The notes below the pieces were generated by a model that worked only from the letters and a program-made list of their open reading frames with translations, had not been told where the DNA came from and ran no database searches. Source: Mycocentrospora acerina (taxonomy: Eukaryota; Ascomycota; Dothideomycetes; Pleosporales). From it: a DNA stretch of 64,000 nt. The stretch spans positions 609,917 to 673,916 of the forward strand of contig JAKUHH010000396.1 in assembly GCA_022701365.1 (NCBI GenBank), written 5' to 3'. How positions within the stretch are numbered: the first letter of the stretch is position 1; every line of letters begins with the position of its first letter. Shown here in pieces: positions 11,664-23,500 of the stretch. A program made the position numbers and the translations under genes.

Positions 11664-12770
11664 CTATCGAGTTGTATTGGCAGCTTCGAATTCTTTGCTG
11701 AACGGATAATCGGTGTATCCCTTCTCGCTTTCTAATAGGTAAAAAGTAGTTCTATCATATGGATTGAAATCGATCCCATTTTTGAGCCTGAATACCAGAT
11801 CAGGCGTGGAGATGAAATATCGTCCAAAGACAACAACGATATCGCGATCTTTGTATCTTTCATCTAGTAGGCTCTTTGCCGAGCCAGGTTTGAACCCCCC
11901 AGCGATGAGCAAGGGGCTGGCGGTATATGAAGGAATCAGAGAGTCCAAGCTCTCGGAGCCTTCAACATCCGAAGAACCTGAAATGCGAGACTCAACAAGA
12001 TGAATATATGCTAGACCGAATTGGTTAAGCTTCTTTAAGATATCCGAGAACTGCAGGACTGGATCCTTCATTTTCATTCCTTGAAAGCTGCTGAAAGGGC
12101 TCATTCGGATTGCAGTTTTTTCGGCGCCTATAGCATCAACAATGGCTTGTGTGACTTCGATTGCAAACCGTGAACGGTTTGCAATCGAGCCACCGTATAC
12201 ATCAGATCGTGTGTTACAAGTATCTTGCAAAAATTGATCCACGAGATACCCATTTGCGCCATGAATTTCCACGCCGTCAAAACCCGCCATCATTGCGTTT
12301 TTGGAGGCCTGTGCATACGACGCAATTGTCTCTTTAATGTCCTTCAAAGTCATTTCTTTTGGTACTGCATGCTCTTCATCCATTTGTGCCGCGCTTGAAG
12401 ATTTGATTTCAATTCCCTGGTTGCCTGCATACGCTTTGTCTGCAGCGCGCCCAAGAGCCCAAAGTTGAACAAAGATGAAGCTCCCCTTCTTGTGTACTAC
12501 ATCAGTGACCACTTTCCAGGCGTCAATTTGTTCCTGGGTATAGATTCCCGGAACGTTGGCGTATCCACCATGTTGCTTCGAAATGAAAGTTGCTTCGGTG
12601 ATGAGAAGAGTCCCAGGGACTGAAGCCCTTTGGCCGTAGTATTCTGCTGCCATTGGAAGAATAACGTGTTCGTCGCTGGCACGACAGCGTGTTAGAGGCG
12701 CCATAGCGATGCGATTTTGAAGCTCGATATCTCCAAGCTTTATAGGCTTGAATAGACGGGAGGTAGACAT
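11664..12770 (-). CDS. Old Yellow Enzyme family NADH:flavin oxidoreductase (OYE/OPR-like)
   Basis: An intronless reading frame of 368 aa, full length for the family. It begins MSTSRLFKPIKLGDIELQNR and has MAPLTRCRA, the standard FMN-barrel first strand. VQLWALGRAA matches the family segment with the conserved Q and GR. EIHGANGYLVDQFLQD carries the substrate-binding H and N pair and the conserved Tyr proton donor, followed by R-x-D-x-YGGS-x-x-NR. AIRMSPF and VVFGRYFISTPDLVFRLKNG complete the phosphate-binding end. Enzymes of this family reduce the C=C bond of enones using NAD(P)H and FMN in the cytosol. The retained Tyr argues for reductase chemistry rather than the isomerase variant seen with Phe at this site in some EasA proteins. 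Convergent with the regulator at 9543. Confidence 0.92.
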   Translation of the reverse strand: MSTSRLFKPIKLGDIELQNRIAMAPLTRCRASDEHVILPMAAEYYGQRASVPGTLLITEATFISKQHGGYANVPGIYTQEQIDAWKVVTDVVHKKGSFIFVQLWALGRAADKAYAGNQGIEIKSSSAAQMDEEHAVPKEMTLKDIKETIASYAQASKNAMMAGFDGVEIHGANGYLVDQFLQDTCNTRSDVYGGSIANRSRFAIEVTQAIVDAIGAEKTAIRMSPFSSFQGMKMKDPVLQFSDILKKLNQFGLAYIHLVESRISGSSDVEGSESLDSLIPSYTASPLLIAGGFKPGSAKSLLDERYKDRDIVVVFGRYFISTPDLVFRLKNGIDFNPYDRTTFYLLESEKGYTDYPFSKEFEAANTTR

Positions 12771-14003
12771 GATTGTTTGAACAGAGTGGTTGAAAATTGA
12801 GGATTGTGTAAGAGACTTATTTCAACAGCTTTGATGATGACTTGGGGGATGGTGAGGTGTAATTTTGGCGAAAGTGAAGACCTTTTTAAGTTAACGAATT
12901 TAGCCAAAGTATTTCGGCTAAGGCCGGCGATTACAAGAAGCATTCTCCACGGTCCGTAGTTATTACTCATTTGATCTTAGTAACAGCGCATGCATGAGTC
13001 AGTAGACTTGAAGTTACCAGATAGTTGATTAAAATTCTATCGATATTCATATACTAGCGGCAGGTCCTAAAGTAGTTAGGTTATATTAGGTGCTCATAAT
13101 TAATATTTTAGTTTACCGCATTAGGCTCCTAAGACATTGAACAGAACTAAGCCTAATTCTAGCTAATAAGTTTCAAATATATAACAACTTTTTAAAATAA
13201 TCTAAAAAAGAAAATGAAAGTAACGTGATAGTATTTTCATAATAAAAAAAATCTGAAAAGAAAATTTATTTACAACATAGGTATTTAAATTTAATATGTT
13301 AAATAGAGATAATAAATTTAAGTAACATTAATATTTATAATTAAAAATTAATTAATCTTAGTAGAGTCTTAAGGTCATAAAATAATTTTATTCCCCTTTT
13401 TTTCCTAATTAATTTAAACGTACTCTTAGTTTTTTAGATAGACTCTAGAACAATATACATAAAATCTTTAATTGCAAATACATTTAAAAGAACAAAATTT
13501 AAATATAGAAAGTATAAATTTAAAAGATAATATAGATTTAGGATTCTATTTTTAAGTTCTAATTTTAAAATAAAATATTAAATAGGTTTATTCTGTTTTT
13601 AAGTTAATATAGATAAACTAAGAAAGAAATGTATAAAAGGATTTTTACAAGATCTTATAAATGATTGCCTATTAATTTGACTTTCTTCTTTTTATATGAG
13701 AAAATAAAGACTATTAGAGCTAAAGCTAACTATCTACTTCATGTACCTAGTTATAACTTATATTTAGCATAAAACGTATAACATTCAGACTTAGTACGTA
13801 CATTACGTAGAATACGTTCTAACTCTACTAGTGGTAATGGCTCTATTTATGCGAACTATGAAAAGAAAAATATGAGGCGGAACTTGTTGTATGGTAAGTA
13901 AAAAGAGGCTTAACTTGATAAGTGTGGTGTGGTAACGTACTTAAACGTGTGATAGTGAACAAGAGTTATCTCAAACTAAAGGCGTTGAGAGACACAGTGC
14001 TAA
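12771..14003. other. AT-rich intergenic region
   Basis: 1.2 kb between the OYE promoter and the 3' end of the HET gene. From about 13080 to 13700 it is extremely AT-rich, with no coding potential and long T/A runs. It looks like relic repeat DNA. No terminal repeats were found. Confidence 0.45.
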
Positions 14004-15458
14004 TTAAGATATAGGTGCAGTAACAAGGCCCATCAGAATTAGATTAAATGGGATTGACTTCTGATTAGGCATTGGATCATAGCCAATCTTCGCCTCAGAC
14101 CATGCAATCCACGTTCTTTGAAGTGTCTTCTGAAAGATCCAGCGGTATAGAAAATGGGGAAAAGAGGTTCTGATCCATGCCTCAAATTCCTCTTCAAATT
14201 TTGGATGTTTAACTGTAGGGTAATTGGACCATAACTGTGGGTTGGAGTATTCAAGAAAAACTGAAAGAGCCACTCGTACGTTGAGCATCAAGCTTTGAGC
14301 GTCTCTCCTGGTGATCACGAAACCCTTACCATATACTATGGTTTCGCTTCCAAGACCTTTTCCACCCAGCAATTTATCAACAATATATAGTCCACCTTCA
14401 TCCTGCCATTCCGTCGTTCTGGTTTGTGTTCCAGCAAAGAAACTCCAAAATTCGATATATGGGCCAGCAACTCCAATCGTCTCACTAGAGACATCGCCTT
14501 CGTCTCTGATCAGTTTGAGTAACTGCCCAACAGTGCTAAGAAAAATCGGTATTTTAAAGAGCTTGAGCAAGTGATAAGCCAGCTCATGCGCTGGTATTTT
14601 GTAATCGACTGGGATACGTTTGCCCTCTCTTAAGAGGGCGAGCATAGAAAATATTCGATCGCGTGGGATGCTACACTCAACTTGCCTTGCTTCTAATAGA
14701 AAGAAATTGTCTGAAAGCGATTTCTTCCCGAGCCAAACCCTATGCCAAAGTGAGTCGCGAAGCTTTTTGTATCTATTTCGCAAGGTTGCCAAGTCTAGCT
14801 GGCGAGGTGATGCGCTAATAATTTCGGAGAACGACATGATAGTGTCATTTATCAAGAAGTTGATGTGGCGTGGTAGGACGAACTCTTGAGTGATCCATGC
14901 GCGTTGCCAGTATTCGTTATGCTCGATCTCTTTCTTAAAATCATCATAACCTACTTCTCCGCGCCGTACAACCTTCGAAAAATGGCCCATCCAAACAATC
15001 ACCCTGCTTGCTAGGGTGTAGATATTTCCCATTTGCATCACCTGATGGTTCCGTTCTTGTTCATTCTTTTGATCAATGCACAGAGCATCTATCCAAAACG
15101 TATCACCGAGAATTGCGTGCCCTCTTGCGGCGTTCAGAAAATCGTGTAGATTTTGACCGATCTGACAAGGTCGCTCTTCCGAATCTGTGGACTGTATATC
15201 TCGGATGAGAACTGTTTTCAAGTCTGTCAAAGCACCCCATCTATAGGACAGACATTGATATTGCGATTTGACTGTTGTATTCCAGATCTCACATCTGATA
15301 AGTCCTTCTGTTGAGAGCTCCGGTATGAGTCTAATAACACGAATTGAGCGTTTTCGATGGTCCAGAGGGCGGTACCAGAAGTCGTCGACCAGACGATCGT
15401 AACGGGGATTTTCCTGAAGAGGGGGTAGATCAGACGTGAGGAGGATATTCAGGTCCAT
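14004..15458 (-). CDS. HET-domain (heterokaryon incompatibility) protein
   Basis: A single-exon frame of 484 aa. The three HET blocks are in order: YQCLSYRWG near residue 70, TFWIDALCIDQKNEQERNHQ near 120, and QMGNIYTLASRVIVWMGH directly after. A helical region continues with EYWQRAWITQEFVLPRHINF and CSIPRDRIFSMLALL, which is the usual continuation in HET-only proteins. Such proteins mediate nonself recognition and regulated cell death in filamentous ascomycetes. Many family members are 550-750 aa, so the C-terminus here (ending GLVTAPIS) is on the short side and may be truncated next to the AT-rich flank. The initiating Met is 67 residues before the first block, a normal distance. No NACHT or other partner domain is present. 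Confidence 0.88.
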   Translation of the reverse strand: MDLNILLTSDLPPLQENPRYDRLVDDFWYRPLDHRKRSIRVIRLIPELSTEGLIRCEIWNTTVKSQYQCLSYRWGALTDLKTVLIRDIQSTDSEERPCQIGQNLHDFLNAARGHAILGDTFWIDALCIDQKNEQERNHQVMQMGNIYTLASRVIVWMGHFSKVVRRGEVGYDDFKKEIEHNEYWQRAWITQEFVLPRHINFLINDTIMSFSEIISASPRQLDLATLRNRYKKLRDSLWHRVWLGKKSLSDNFFLLEARQVECSIPRDRIFSMLALLREGKRIPVDYKIPAHELAYHLLKLFKIPIFLSTVGQLLKLIRDEGDVSSETIGVAGPYIEFWSFFAGTQTRTTEWQDEGGLYIVDKLLGGKGLGSETIVYGKGFVITRRDAQSLMLNVRVALSVFLEYSNPQLWSNYPTVKHPKFEEEFEAWIRTSFPHFLYRWIFQKTLQRTWIAWSEAKIGYDPMPNQKSIPFNLILMGLVTAPIS

Positions 15459-16210
15459 AGATTGTTAAAGTGACAAAATCAGTCGTGTTAGTGCGGTGAT
15501 TGATGATCTGAACGTACGGTTTACGACTGGTGTCCATGGATGCCTAGGTAGCCGAGGTTGTGCACGTGTCAATTTCGCGACACGCTGCGCCTCAACAGCC
15601 TTAGCCTCAACTTTGGCCCTGCACAACAAAACGGAAAGTCAAATTTGGCTATCTAAATAAACCTTCAATGAATATAACTGTTATTACTGCTGTTCAAAAG
15701 ACGGGAGGCCGTTCAGTGATGTATGACAAGTGCGTCACGAAAAATCGTGACGCTTGCGCTGCGATAGCCTTAACGCTGAAAGAATCCTGCTTGGAGCCTG
15801 GTCTTGTAGTATATTCAATAGGGATATTCACGTAACATGAACCATAAATCATTTTAGCTCTCATTGCTTAGATCAAAGATTCTTTTGTGAATAGTTACTT
15901 GCCCAGAAAAACCAACGTTGCCTGATCTATACAACGTAGGCAAAAAAGCCTGACTAAGGTATGTCTACAAATTGTGCGCAAACTGGTGCACCAACTTACT
16001 GTGTGCCAAGGATCCCTATGTATTAAGGCTGTGCATTGCTAAAAAACTGATATAGAAATAACTCTATAACTATTCTAGTCTTCTCCAAAATTTAATAGAG
16101 AACGCTTTAAAAGAAGGAAATCATAGCTAATTGTCAGGAATACACCCTGACAAAGCCTGACGGAGGTTACTACTTAGTACTAAGTACTACTGCAGGCTGT
16201 ACAGGGTCAG
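15459..16210. other. HET-gene upstream region and edge of the AT-rich block
   Basis: The first part (to about 15800) has balanced composition and is presumably the HET promoter. Two imperfectly related G/C-rich segments, 15567-15612 and 15730-15776, both end in AGCCTTA. From about 16010 the sequence becomes AT-rich. A palindrome of the type AGTACTTAGTACT lies near 16180. No gene was seen. Confidence 0.4.
15732..15753. repeat. Perfect inverted repeat, 9-bp arms
   Basis: GCGTCACGA and TCGTGACGC flank AAAA. The repeat lies about 270 bp upstream of the HET start codon. It could be a regulator-binding palindrome or a relic transposon end. Confidence 0.6.
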
Positions 16211-16372
16211 TGTAAAGGGTTGACAACACACAGAACAACTCTAAGAAGGTAAGCGAACACGTGACACACAAACATAGGAACATCAGAGCAATTAGTATAG
16301 ACACTCCTTAAGATACTTAATACTACTATTAACACTTTCTATATATAATTGTGAAAAGGCTAGTCTATAACA
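16211..16372 (+). repeat. Direct repeat copy 1 (LTR-like, begins TGTAAAGGG)
   Basis: About 160 bp matching 20417-20577 in the same orientation. The shared core includes TAGGAACATCAGAGCAATTA, TATAGACA and CCTTAAGATAC. TG at the start suggests an LTR, but no target duplication or clear CA end was verified. The 4.2-kb spacing is filled by unrelated nested elements. Confidence 0.6.
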
Positions 16373-17998
16373 GTTACTATAGAATCCTTGTACCTCTCTT
16401 TCTTTGTCTGCTACAATCTAAGTTACTAAGAAGCTAGTATATAGACTATTGTAGAACTGCTAAGAGGAATTTAGCAAGTTATATATTAACTATTACTAAT
16501 ACACGTGCATGCTTTGCAGGAACTTTACTTGCTTACTAGTAAGACATTAGATAGTTTCTAAACATACTTAAGTGTAGTAAAATTATTATTTTAATAATAT
16601 AGCTGCTATTTATTAAAACTTATACACTATTAAGTTTCTAAGCATAAGAAGTATTTAGTTTCTTTTATAAAAACCTAAATCTAGAACATTTAATTTTTAT
16701 CCTATTACTAAAGAAGTAGCTATCTTTGCTGCAATAGTTTAATAATAGATTAAGTTAGTTAGTACATTTTTAAGGTTTAAAAGAGGTATATGTTAATAAT
16801 ATATTATAAATTATTATTTTGAAATTTTAATAGTAGAATGTGTTTACTTAATCTTTATTTAATTATTAAAATTGTTTTTATAATAGATTCATTTCTTTCT
16901 TTATTATAAATTTAAAATACAGATAAATATCAAATAAATATCTAAGAAATTCTATTACTAAAAAAGAATAAAGCAAACATTTAAAGGTATAAGCTAGAGA
17001 TTATTAAGTTGCTTAGTTTTCTATTCTTTTTTATATAGACTCTAAAATATAATTCATCTATACTTATTAAATTAATTTTTAGATGTATTAGAACTGTAAT
17101 AAATCTTTTAAATAAGTAAAAAAGCAAAATTACTTTATAACTAAAATAATTAGATTTTAGTTTAATAGAAAAGAATTTAAAAAAAAAACCCTCTATAATA
17201 TTTTAAAACAAAAGTTAATAACTTTTTTTATAATAAAATATAGCAGATATTAAGAACTAGAATTCTTCTTTTTATATTGTTATATATTTAAAAAAGTTTT
17301 AAATATTAATATTTTAAAACAATATTTCTAAAACCTTTATAAGATTAAAATATTAGATCTAAGATATAATTATAATTTTTAGTTACATTATATTAAGCTA
17401 ATTCTTAGGTCAAAATATAAGAATAAAGAGCTAGTAAATATTACTTGACTAAATACTTTAGATTACTACTTTTATTTTTAAATTTAATCTTTTTATTTTA
17501 CATTTAAATTAAGAGCTAATTTTACTTTTTGTAGAAAACACATTATTCTTATATATCTTCTATATACAGCTTATTTCTCTTAGCATTTAAATTTTAGCTA
17601 CTTCTTTATTTTAAGAAAACGTTTTAAAAACACCAAATTTGCCTTTTTCAGCGCATCTGTTCTGACGCCTGCAGCATTAATATTTCATTAGATGCTATCT
17701 TAACACACAATAGATAATCTCTCTTCTAATTTCTAGAGCCCTAGGGCCTAGGATGGTAGTTTGCAGCTAAGTTGTAATCCTGCAATTTTGCAATGTTAAT
17801 ATTTTTTAACATTTAATGCTTAGACTATAACTACACTAGAACGTTAAGAGGCTAGAAATAGCCCTCCTGATAACACTAGTAATAGACTCTAATTACCAGA
17901 TTTTTAATTTCCTAGAACTAGTCCTAGCCCTAGTTCTAGCCCTAGCCTTAGGCCTAGTACTAGAACAGTTAACCCTTATTCTATACTTTACTTAGATA
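16373..17998. other. AT-rich repeat debris
   Basis: Very AT-rich, stop-filled sequence without a recognisable protein reading. The only identifiable parts are the 54-bp unit at 17631-17684 and a run of related CCTAG/TAGCCCTAG words near 17890-17970. Confidence 0.5.
17631..17684 (+). repeat. 54-bp unit, copy A (matches 63711-63764)
   Basis: It matches the copy beside the 18S segment at 49 of 54 positions. Four of the five differences are C-to-T or G-to-A in this copy, as expected from RIP in this AT-rich block. The unit includes TTTGCCTTTTTCAGCGC and TCTGACGCCTGC. No known element was recognised. Confidence 0.75.
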
Positions 17999-18285
17999 TG
18001 TAACGTTCACAACGTCACATCCTATCATTACCCCTGAGTCAACCGACACCTATCTGATAGCCACCCGTTTCGTACTCGCCCTAGATAGCAATCCTAGGAA
18101 GGGGTATATAAGGTGGCAGCCTATATAGCTCTGTAGAGTAGTTTTTCTGTATCCTTTTGTACAAGACCTATATGTGTAGAGAATAGTATCTTAAGTATAC
18201 CCTCTAGTCCTAGCACTCCTATATGCCTCATAGTGGACACTTCAGACCCTATTCGGATTACTCTCTTATTACATGCGTTGTTACA
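17999..18285 (+). mobile_element. Solo LTR, family A, with 5-bp target duplication
   Basis: Starts TGTAACGTTCACAACG and ends GCGTTGTTACA, so the ends are TG...CA with short inverted repeats. It is flanked by AGATA at 17994-17998 and AGATA at 18286-18290. Related copies lie at 21428-21715, 46814-47101 and 61782-62071, with decayed ones at 42398 and 44936. A TATATAAG box followed by GTAGAGTAG and GTATCCTTTT suggests the LTR promoter region. No internal element is attached. Confidence 0.85.
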
Positions 18286-18879
18286 AGATAAGGAGGAGAT
18301 AAAAAAGAGTAAAGATAAGCTAGCTAATATAAATATAAAGAAGAGCCTAGAGCTTTAAAAAATAATGTTTTAAAAAGGCTATCTATCTAGATAAGAACTG
18401 CTAAGCAGAGAGAGAGGTAAAAATACCTAATTAAACAAGATATTAAAGCTTTTTAAGGTGTACTATTACTTAGTATAGACAATAATATTAGGGTAGCTAC
18501 TAAGAAGCTCCTAGCTTAAGCAGAAGTAATAGTAGTAGGCAGGCTTATCTGCAACTACGCTGCTACTTAAGATTTAGTAGTAGATATAAAAGCTATTTAA
18601 GTTTAACTGTAAGAATAATATAAAATCACTACAAACTAACACTTAAAAAACACAAAAACTATAGTAAATAATAACAAAAATAACACAAAATTTTAGGCTT
18701 AAGTAGCAGGCCTAGCAGACTCTGCTTTTGCTATTAATAGAAATACTTAAAATACTTAAAAAATAAAAAAACGACACCTGCAAACTACTTTAGAGCAGCA
18801 GAAGTAAAACGAGTTAATCTTGCTAATAGACTAAGATTTTTAATGTAGCTTAAATATACTGCAGTAAAGAGATGCTATT
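18286..18879. other. AT-rich debris between solo LTR and LINE
   Basis: Stop-filled AT-rich sequence. It probably belongs to the same decayed element that the LTR inserted into. No gene was identified. Confidence 0.45.
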
Positions 18880-20416
18880 TTTTTATCAAACTTTATTTAT
18901 ATTGCATTAGTCTCTTTAATTATCAAAATTGAATATAATAATGCCTATAGAGACGCTAGTCTATTAGGCGCTATTTTCCCTACCTAGACTAAGCTCTCTT
19001 TGCTAGAGCCTTAGAAGCCTATTAAAATAATAGTAGTGTTCTTACTATATAAAGTTACTAAATATAGAGTTTGTAAACAGATCTATATTATTCTAGTTAG
19101 CCTTTAAGTTAAGGCTCTTGCAGTAAGCAGCTATTTTGCTGTTACTATCTTTATTATTTACAAAAACTTTAGCAACGCTATATGCCCTACTTTAGTATTA
19201 TAAATATTAGCTAGTATAAGCTTACTTAATTTAATTTTTTAATTTTCTCTCTCTTTTATAGTGCTTATAGTGTAAAAGTAAGTGCTATAGTGTTTATAAT
19301 ATTTTAAAGTTACCTAATTATACTTGTTTATAATTTTTACTTATATATTTAGAAAAGGACTTAAAAATTCCTTTCTCTAGTTTAAGCTAGTAGTAAACTA
19401 ATTATATCTGTTTAAGAAATAGTAGAACTTTAGCTTTAAGTAAAAACTTAGGTTACCTTTTAGTATTACTATTATAGATTTTGCCTCTTTTTTTTTTTAG
19501 CTTCTTACTAGCTAGTATTTTACTATAAAATTATTTCTTCTTATAGCTTATATTTTTAGTAGCTTATAGAACTAGGTATCTCTTCTCTTTTTTTATACTT
19601 TAAGTCTGCTTTTGCTAGCCTATTAGTACTATTATTTTATTCAAATATTTTATATCTTAGTATCTATTTAAATTCTACTCTAGTTCTTCCTTCTACTAAT
19701 TTTTTATATAAGCTAGTAATTAAGTAGCTAAATCTATATCTTCTTATTATTAAAGTGCTTTATAGCCTTTTTAAGGCTGCTTAGCTATCTATAATAATAA
19801 TGATTATTTCTGCAAAATTTCTAATAGAGCAAAGTTACAAAGTGCTTTTTATATAGTAAATAGCTTAATGTTTCTAATTTCTATAACTTATTTTAAATTA
19901 TAGCTCTTTGCCTGCAGGTAAGTAAGGCATTGCAGGTTTATTTAGCAATAGCCTACTGCAGTTTCTTCTCTCTGCTTTTACCTGTCTATATATAACAAGA
20001 TAAGTTAAGCTAGTCTAGTAGTAGTAGTAGTAGTAGTAGTAGTAGCTAATATAGTAGCTAGGTTTTCTTAGTTTTTTAAGTGTTTTTGTTATTTTTAAAG
20101 TAACTATTTTAAGTTTAATTTTGCAGCGCCTCCCTTGCTATCTCTAGAGATATAAATAGTAGCATAAGATATTACAGGCTTACTATAAGGTTTTACTAAT
20201 AGGGTAGAAATTCTCTCTATATTAAAGTATTTTTCTTTTATTTAGCTTAGTTAATTGATTAAGTAGAGTTTGTTTTCTCTTTATTTTTTTATATTTCTTA
20301 TATTTATCTGTGTATTCTAATTACTTCTTTTACTAAGTAATTCCTGCTAAAAGATAGTAATGTTAAGGCATATTATTAAAAGAGTTTTTCTGCTTTAGCT
20401 TCTAAAGGTAAGATAG
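18880..20416 (-). mobile_element. Tad1-like LINE, 5'-truncated and RIP-mutated copy 1
   Basis: Read on the minus strand it ends with a TATAAATAAAG-type polyadenylation signal and an A-run (complement of about 18880-18905). It is collinear with the better preserved copy at 38729-40742, including the TAG microsatellite at the homologous place. Stops interrupt all frames. The 5' (right) side is cut at the LTR-like repeat at 20417. Confidence 0.75.
20016..20045. repeat. TAG trinucleotide microsatellite, 10 units
   Basis: Uninterrupted TAG repeats at the same internal position of LINE copy 1 as the longer tracts at 40051 and 62378. Confidence 0.95.
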
Positions 20417-20577
20417 TGTAAAGGGTTAGCTACAAACACAATAACTGTTAGAAGGTAAGCAAACATATAACACATGCACATAGGAACATCAGAGCAATTA
20501 GTATAGACATTCCTTAAGATACCTAATACTACTTTTAAAACTTTCTATATTATATTATAAAAAGGCTACTCTTTAAA
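20417..20577 (+). repeat. Direct repeat copy 2 (begins TGTAAAGGG)
   Basis: Second copy of the 16211-16372 repeat in the same orientation. It interrupts the LINE: sequence homologous to the LINE continues in the 38.7-kb copy beyond the equivalent point, but not here. Confidence 0.6.
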
Positions 20578-23500
20578 ATATAGGCAACGTCTTTTAGCTA
20601 AATTAGCCTCTATAAGTAAAAGGGATAGAGCCTAATAACTAGAATAAACTGCCTAGTAAAGATCAAACTTTATAAATAGTCTTTAACTAATTACTCTTTT
20701 TATAAGAACTCTAAGAACAAGATTAGGCTTTACTTTACCTCTTCTACATATTAAAGTAAAAACTATATAACTGAATCTCCTTTAGAACTATCTTAAAACT
20801 ACCTTAGAGCCTACTTAATATAACTAATAAAAAGCTAAGTTAGAAATCTCTATAATGCTAATTATATAAGAACTAACTTACTAATAGAAACACTTTTTAA
20901 TAAAAGAAATTTTTAATAGAAATAAAGCAAATTTTTAAGACTAAAATATTATAATCTAATGTAAACTTACTATAGATGCTAAGTTTATTTAAATAAAAAG
21001 ATACATATATATATACATATATATGTAGGTAAACCTAGGCCTAATAGTCTAATATAAAGTAGCACTATACTAAAAAGTAAGAGTTACAGATAATCTATAA
21101 GACCCTAAGAACTTCTTAATCTACTTAGAATTTTGCTTTAATAATAACTATAGTAGAGAATGCTCTTAAGCAAAGCTTTAAAAAAATACTTTTATTAAAT
21201 AAAATAGAACTCTTTTATAACTTCTTTATTATATTTAAATATATTCTCTTTATAAGCAGTATGTCTTTCTAAGATAATAAACTTAAACTATATAAACTTA
21301 AACATTACCTTAACTAGAACTTAAAGATAATTAACTTATACTAAGGTATAACCTGTATAAACTATAATAAGGCAGTTAATGCTTATAAAATAATTATAGT
21401 AGATATTACAATAATAAGTTTAAAAGATATAACAACGCAGGTTATAAGAGAGTAATCTGAATAGGGTCTGAAGTGTCGACTACTAGGCATATAGGAGTGC
21501 AGGGATTAGAGGGTAAAGTAAAGATACTATTCTCTACACCTATAGGTCTTGTATAAAAGGATACAGAAAAACTACTCTACAAAGCTACGCAGACTGCCCC
21601 TCTTATATAACTCTTCCTAGGGTTGCCATCTAAGGCGAGTACAAATCAGGTGGCTATTAGATGGGTGTTAGTTGACTTATAGGTAAATAAAAAATGTGAC
21701 GTTGTGAAAGTTACAAAAGACAAATTCTGCTATTTTACTTAATTATTAATACATTAAAGCTAAGATTAAAATAGAGCTACTAATACAATAATAATAAGTA
21801 TAATACTTTTTTAATATATCTTATAGAAAAATACTTTACTACTAAACTTTACTAAAACCTCTACAAAAATAAATAAATAAGATATTTTATAACTTTTTTC
21901 TTATAATAATAAAATAATAATTTTTATATATATATTGCAGGAACTCTTAACACTTTTCTAAAAGTTAATTAAATATTATTTTTATTAAAAATGTTATAAC
22001 ATAAACACAAAATAGAAGATACTTAAAGATAGAAAATAAAAACTAAGAAACTCATACACCTTAAATAAAAGCTTACTTAAGAAAGAACTAAAATGACTTA
22101 GTAAAAAAAGAAGTTTAGTAAAAACTTATAGAAAAAGAGGTGTCTTTTATTTTTTAATAAATAGATAAGATACTTTTCTTAATTTTAGGATTTATAATTA
22201 AAGCTATATATATTAAAGCTTTAATTAACTTAGAGTATAAGTATTTTAGTATAATAATAAATAAGAAAGTAAGAAGAATATAGTAATAAACTATTAATAT
22301 ACCTTCTTATACACTGTATTAAGCAGTAAACTAACTAAAATTAAGACTAATTATATAGTTAGCTATGCTAAAATGTTATATACAAGGCTAGTCATCTTAA
22401 ACTATTACTTATATTATCTTAAGACTAAGATATAATATAATTTTATAGAGACTTTAACTATAATAAGAAGAGATGCTCTTAGATATAATAGTAGTTATCT
22501 AATAGTATAATAAGCTAATAACTTAATAGTAAAAGAGTACAGATCTAGACTAAAAAACCCTAATAGTAAGCTTTATTATAAGTTTAGTATTTAAAAGATA
22601 ACTTTATTACTAAAGCTTAAAAGCCTACTAAATTAAACTAAATTTAAATCTTAATAAGAGCTACTAAAAAATCATTTAAAGGCTGTTATATAATAAACTA
22701 AAAGACTAGCTACTAAAATTATATTAATAAGTTTTAAAACTAATAGATAAAAGATAGATCTGTGTAAGTTCTTTTCTAGCTAGTGCTTTTATACTTTATA
22801 TTAAAATAACTTAAGTAAACAGTAATTTTATATAAACTATTAAGTATTTAGTCAGACTAAAGAGATAGACTATTACTTTCTTTTACTAATTAGAAAAACT
22901 CTATATACACTTAAGGAGGCAAAACAGTTTATAAAAGTAGATATCTGCTTAGTATTTAATTATCTTTATATAGCTTAAAAGTAAAATATAATTACTCTAT
23001 TTTAGACTTAATTTAGCTATTTTAAATAGCTTATTTTTCTCTTTAGCCTCTTTAGGGCTTTTACTTTTTATAGTATTATAATAATAAGGCTTTTTAATAA
23101 AACCTTAAAAGACTATACTGTAGTACGCTTTAATAATATTATTAATTTATAGTAACAGCCTTTAAACAGACTACTAGAAAAAAGTATAATATATACTTTT
23201 TCTCTTTAAGAATAAAGGCTTACACTTAAACCTTTTAAATTATGTCTTTTTAATAAAAGAGGTTAAATACTTAAGTTATATTATTTAGGAGAATAATTAA
23301 TATACTTAGACTTAGAAAAGATTTACACTATCTTAAAATAAGAACTCTTTAAATCTTTATAAGAATTCTATAGTATCTTAAAATTTACTATTTTTTACTA
23401 AAACTTCTTACTTAACTTCTCTTAGATAACAGTCTTACTATGGTACTTTATAAAAAAAGATATATCTAATTTTCTCAAAAAGAAGAATAGGAAGAAGTAT

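Noticed and set aside
16211..20577. TGTAAAGGG direct repeats as LTRs of one 4.4-kb element
   Set aside because: The interior is made of unrelated nested elements on both strands, and no internal gag-pol connects the two copies. Kept only as a direct repeat.
17999..21715. Inverted LTR copies at 17999 and 21428 as the two ends of one inverted-repeat transposon
   Set aside because: Each copy has its own, different 5-bp target duplication, so they are independent solo LTRs.
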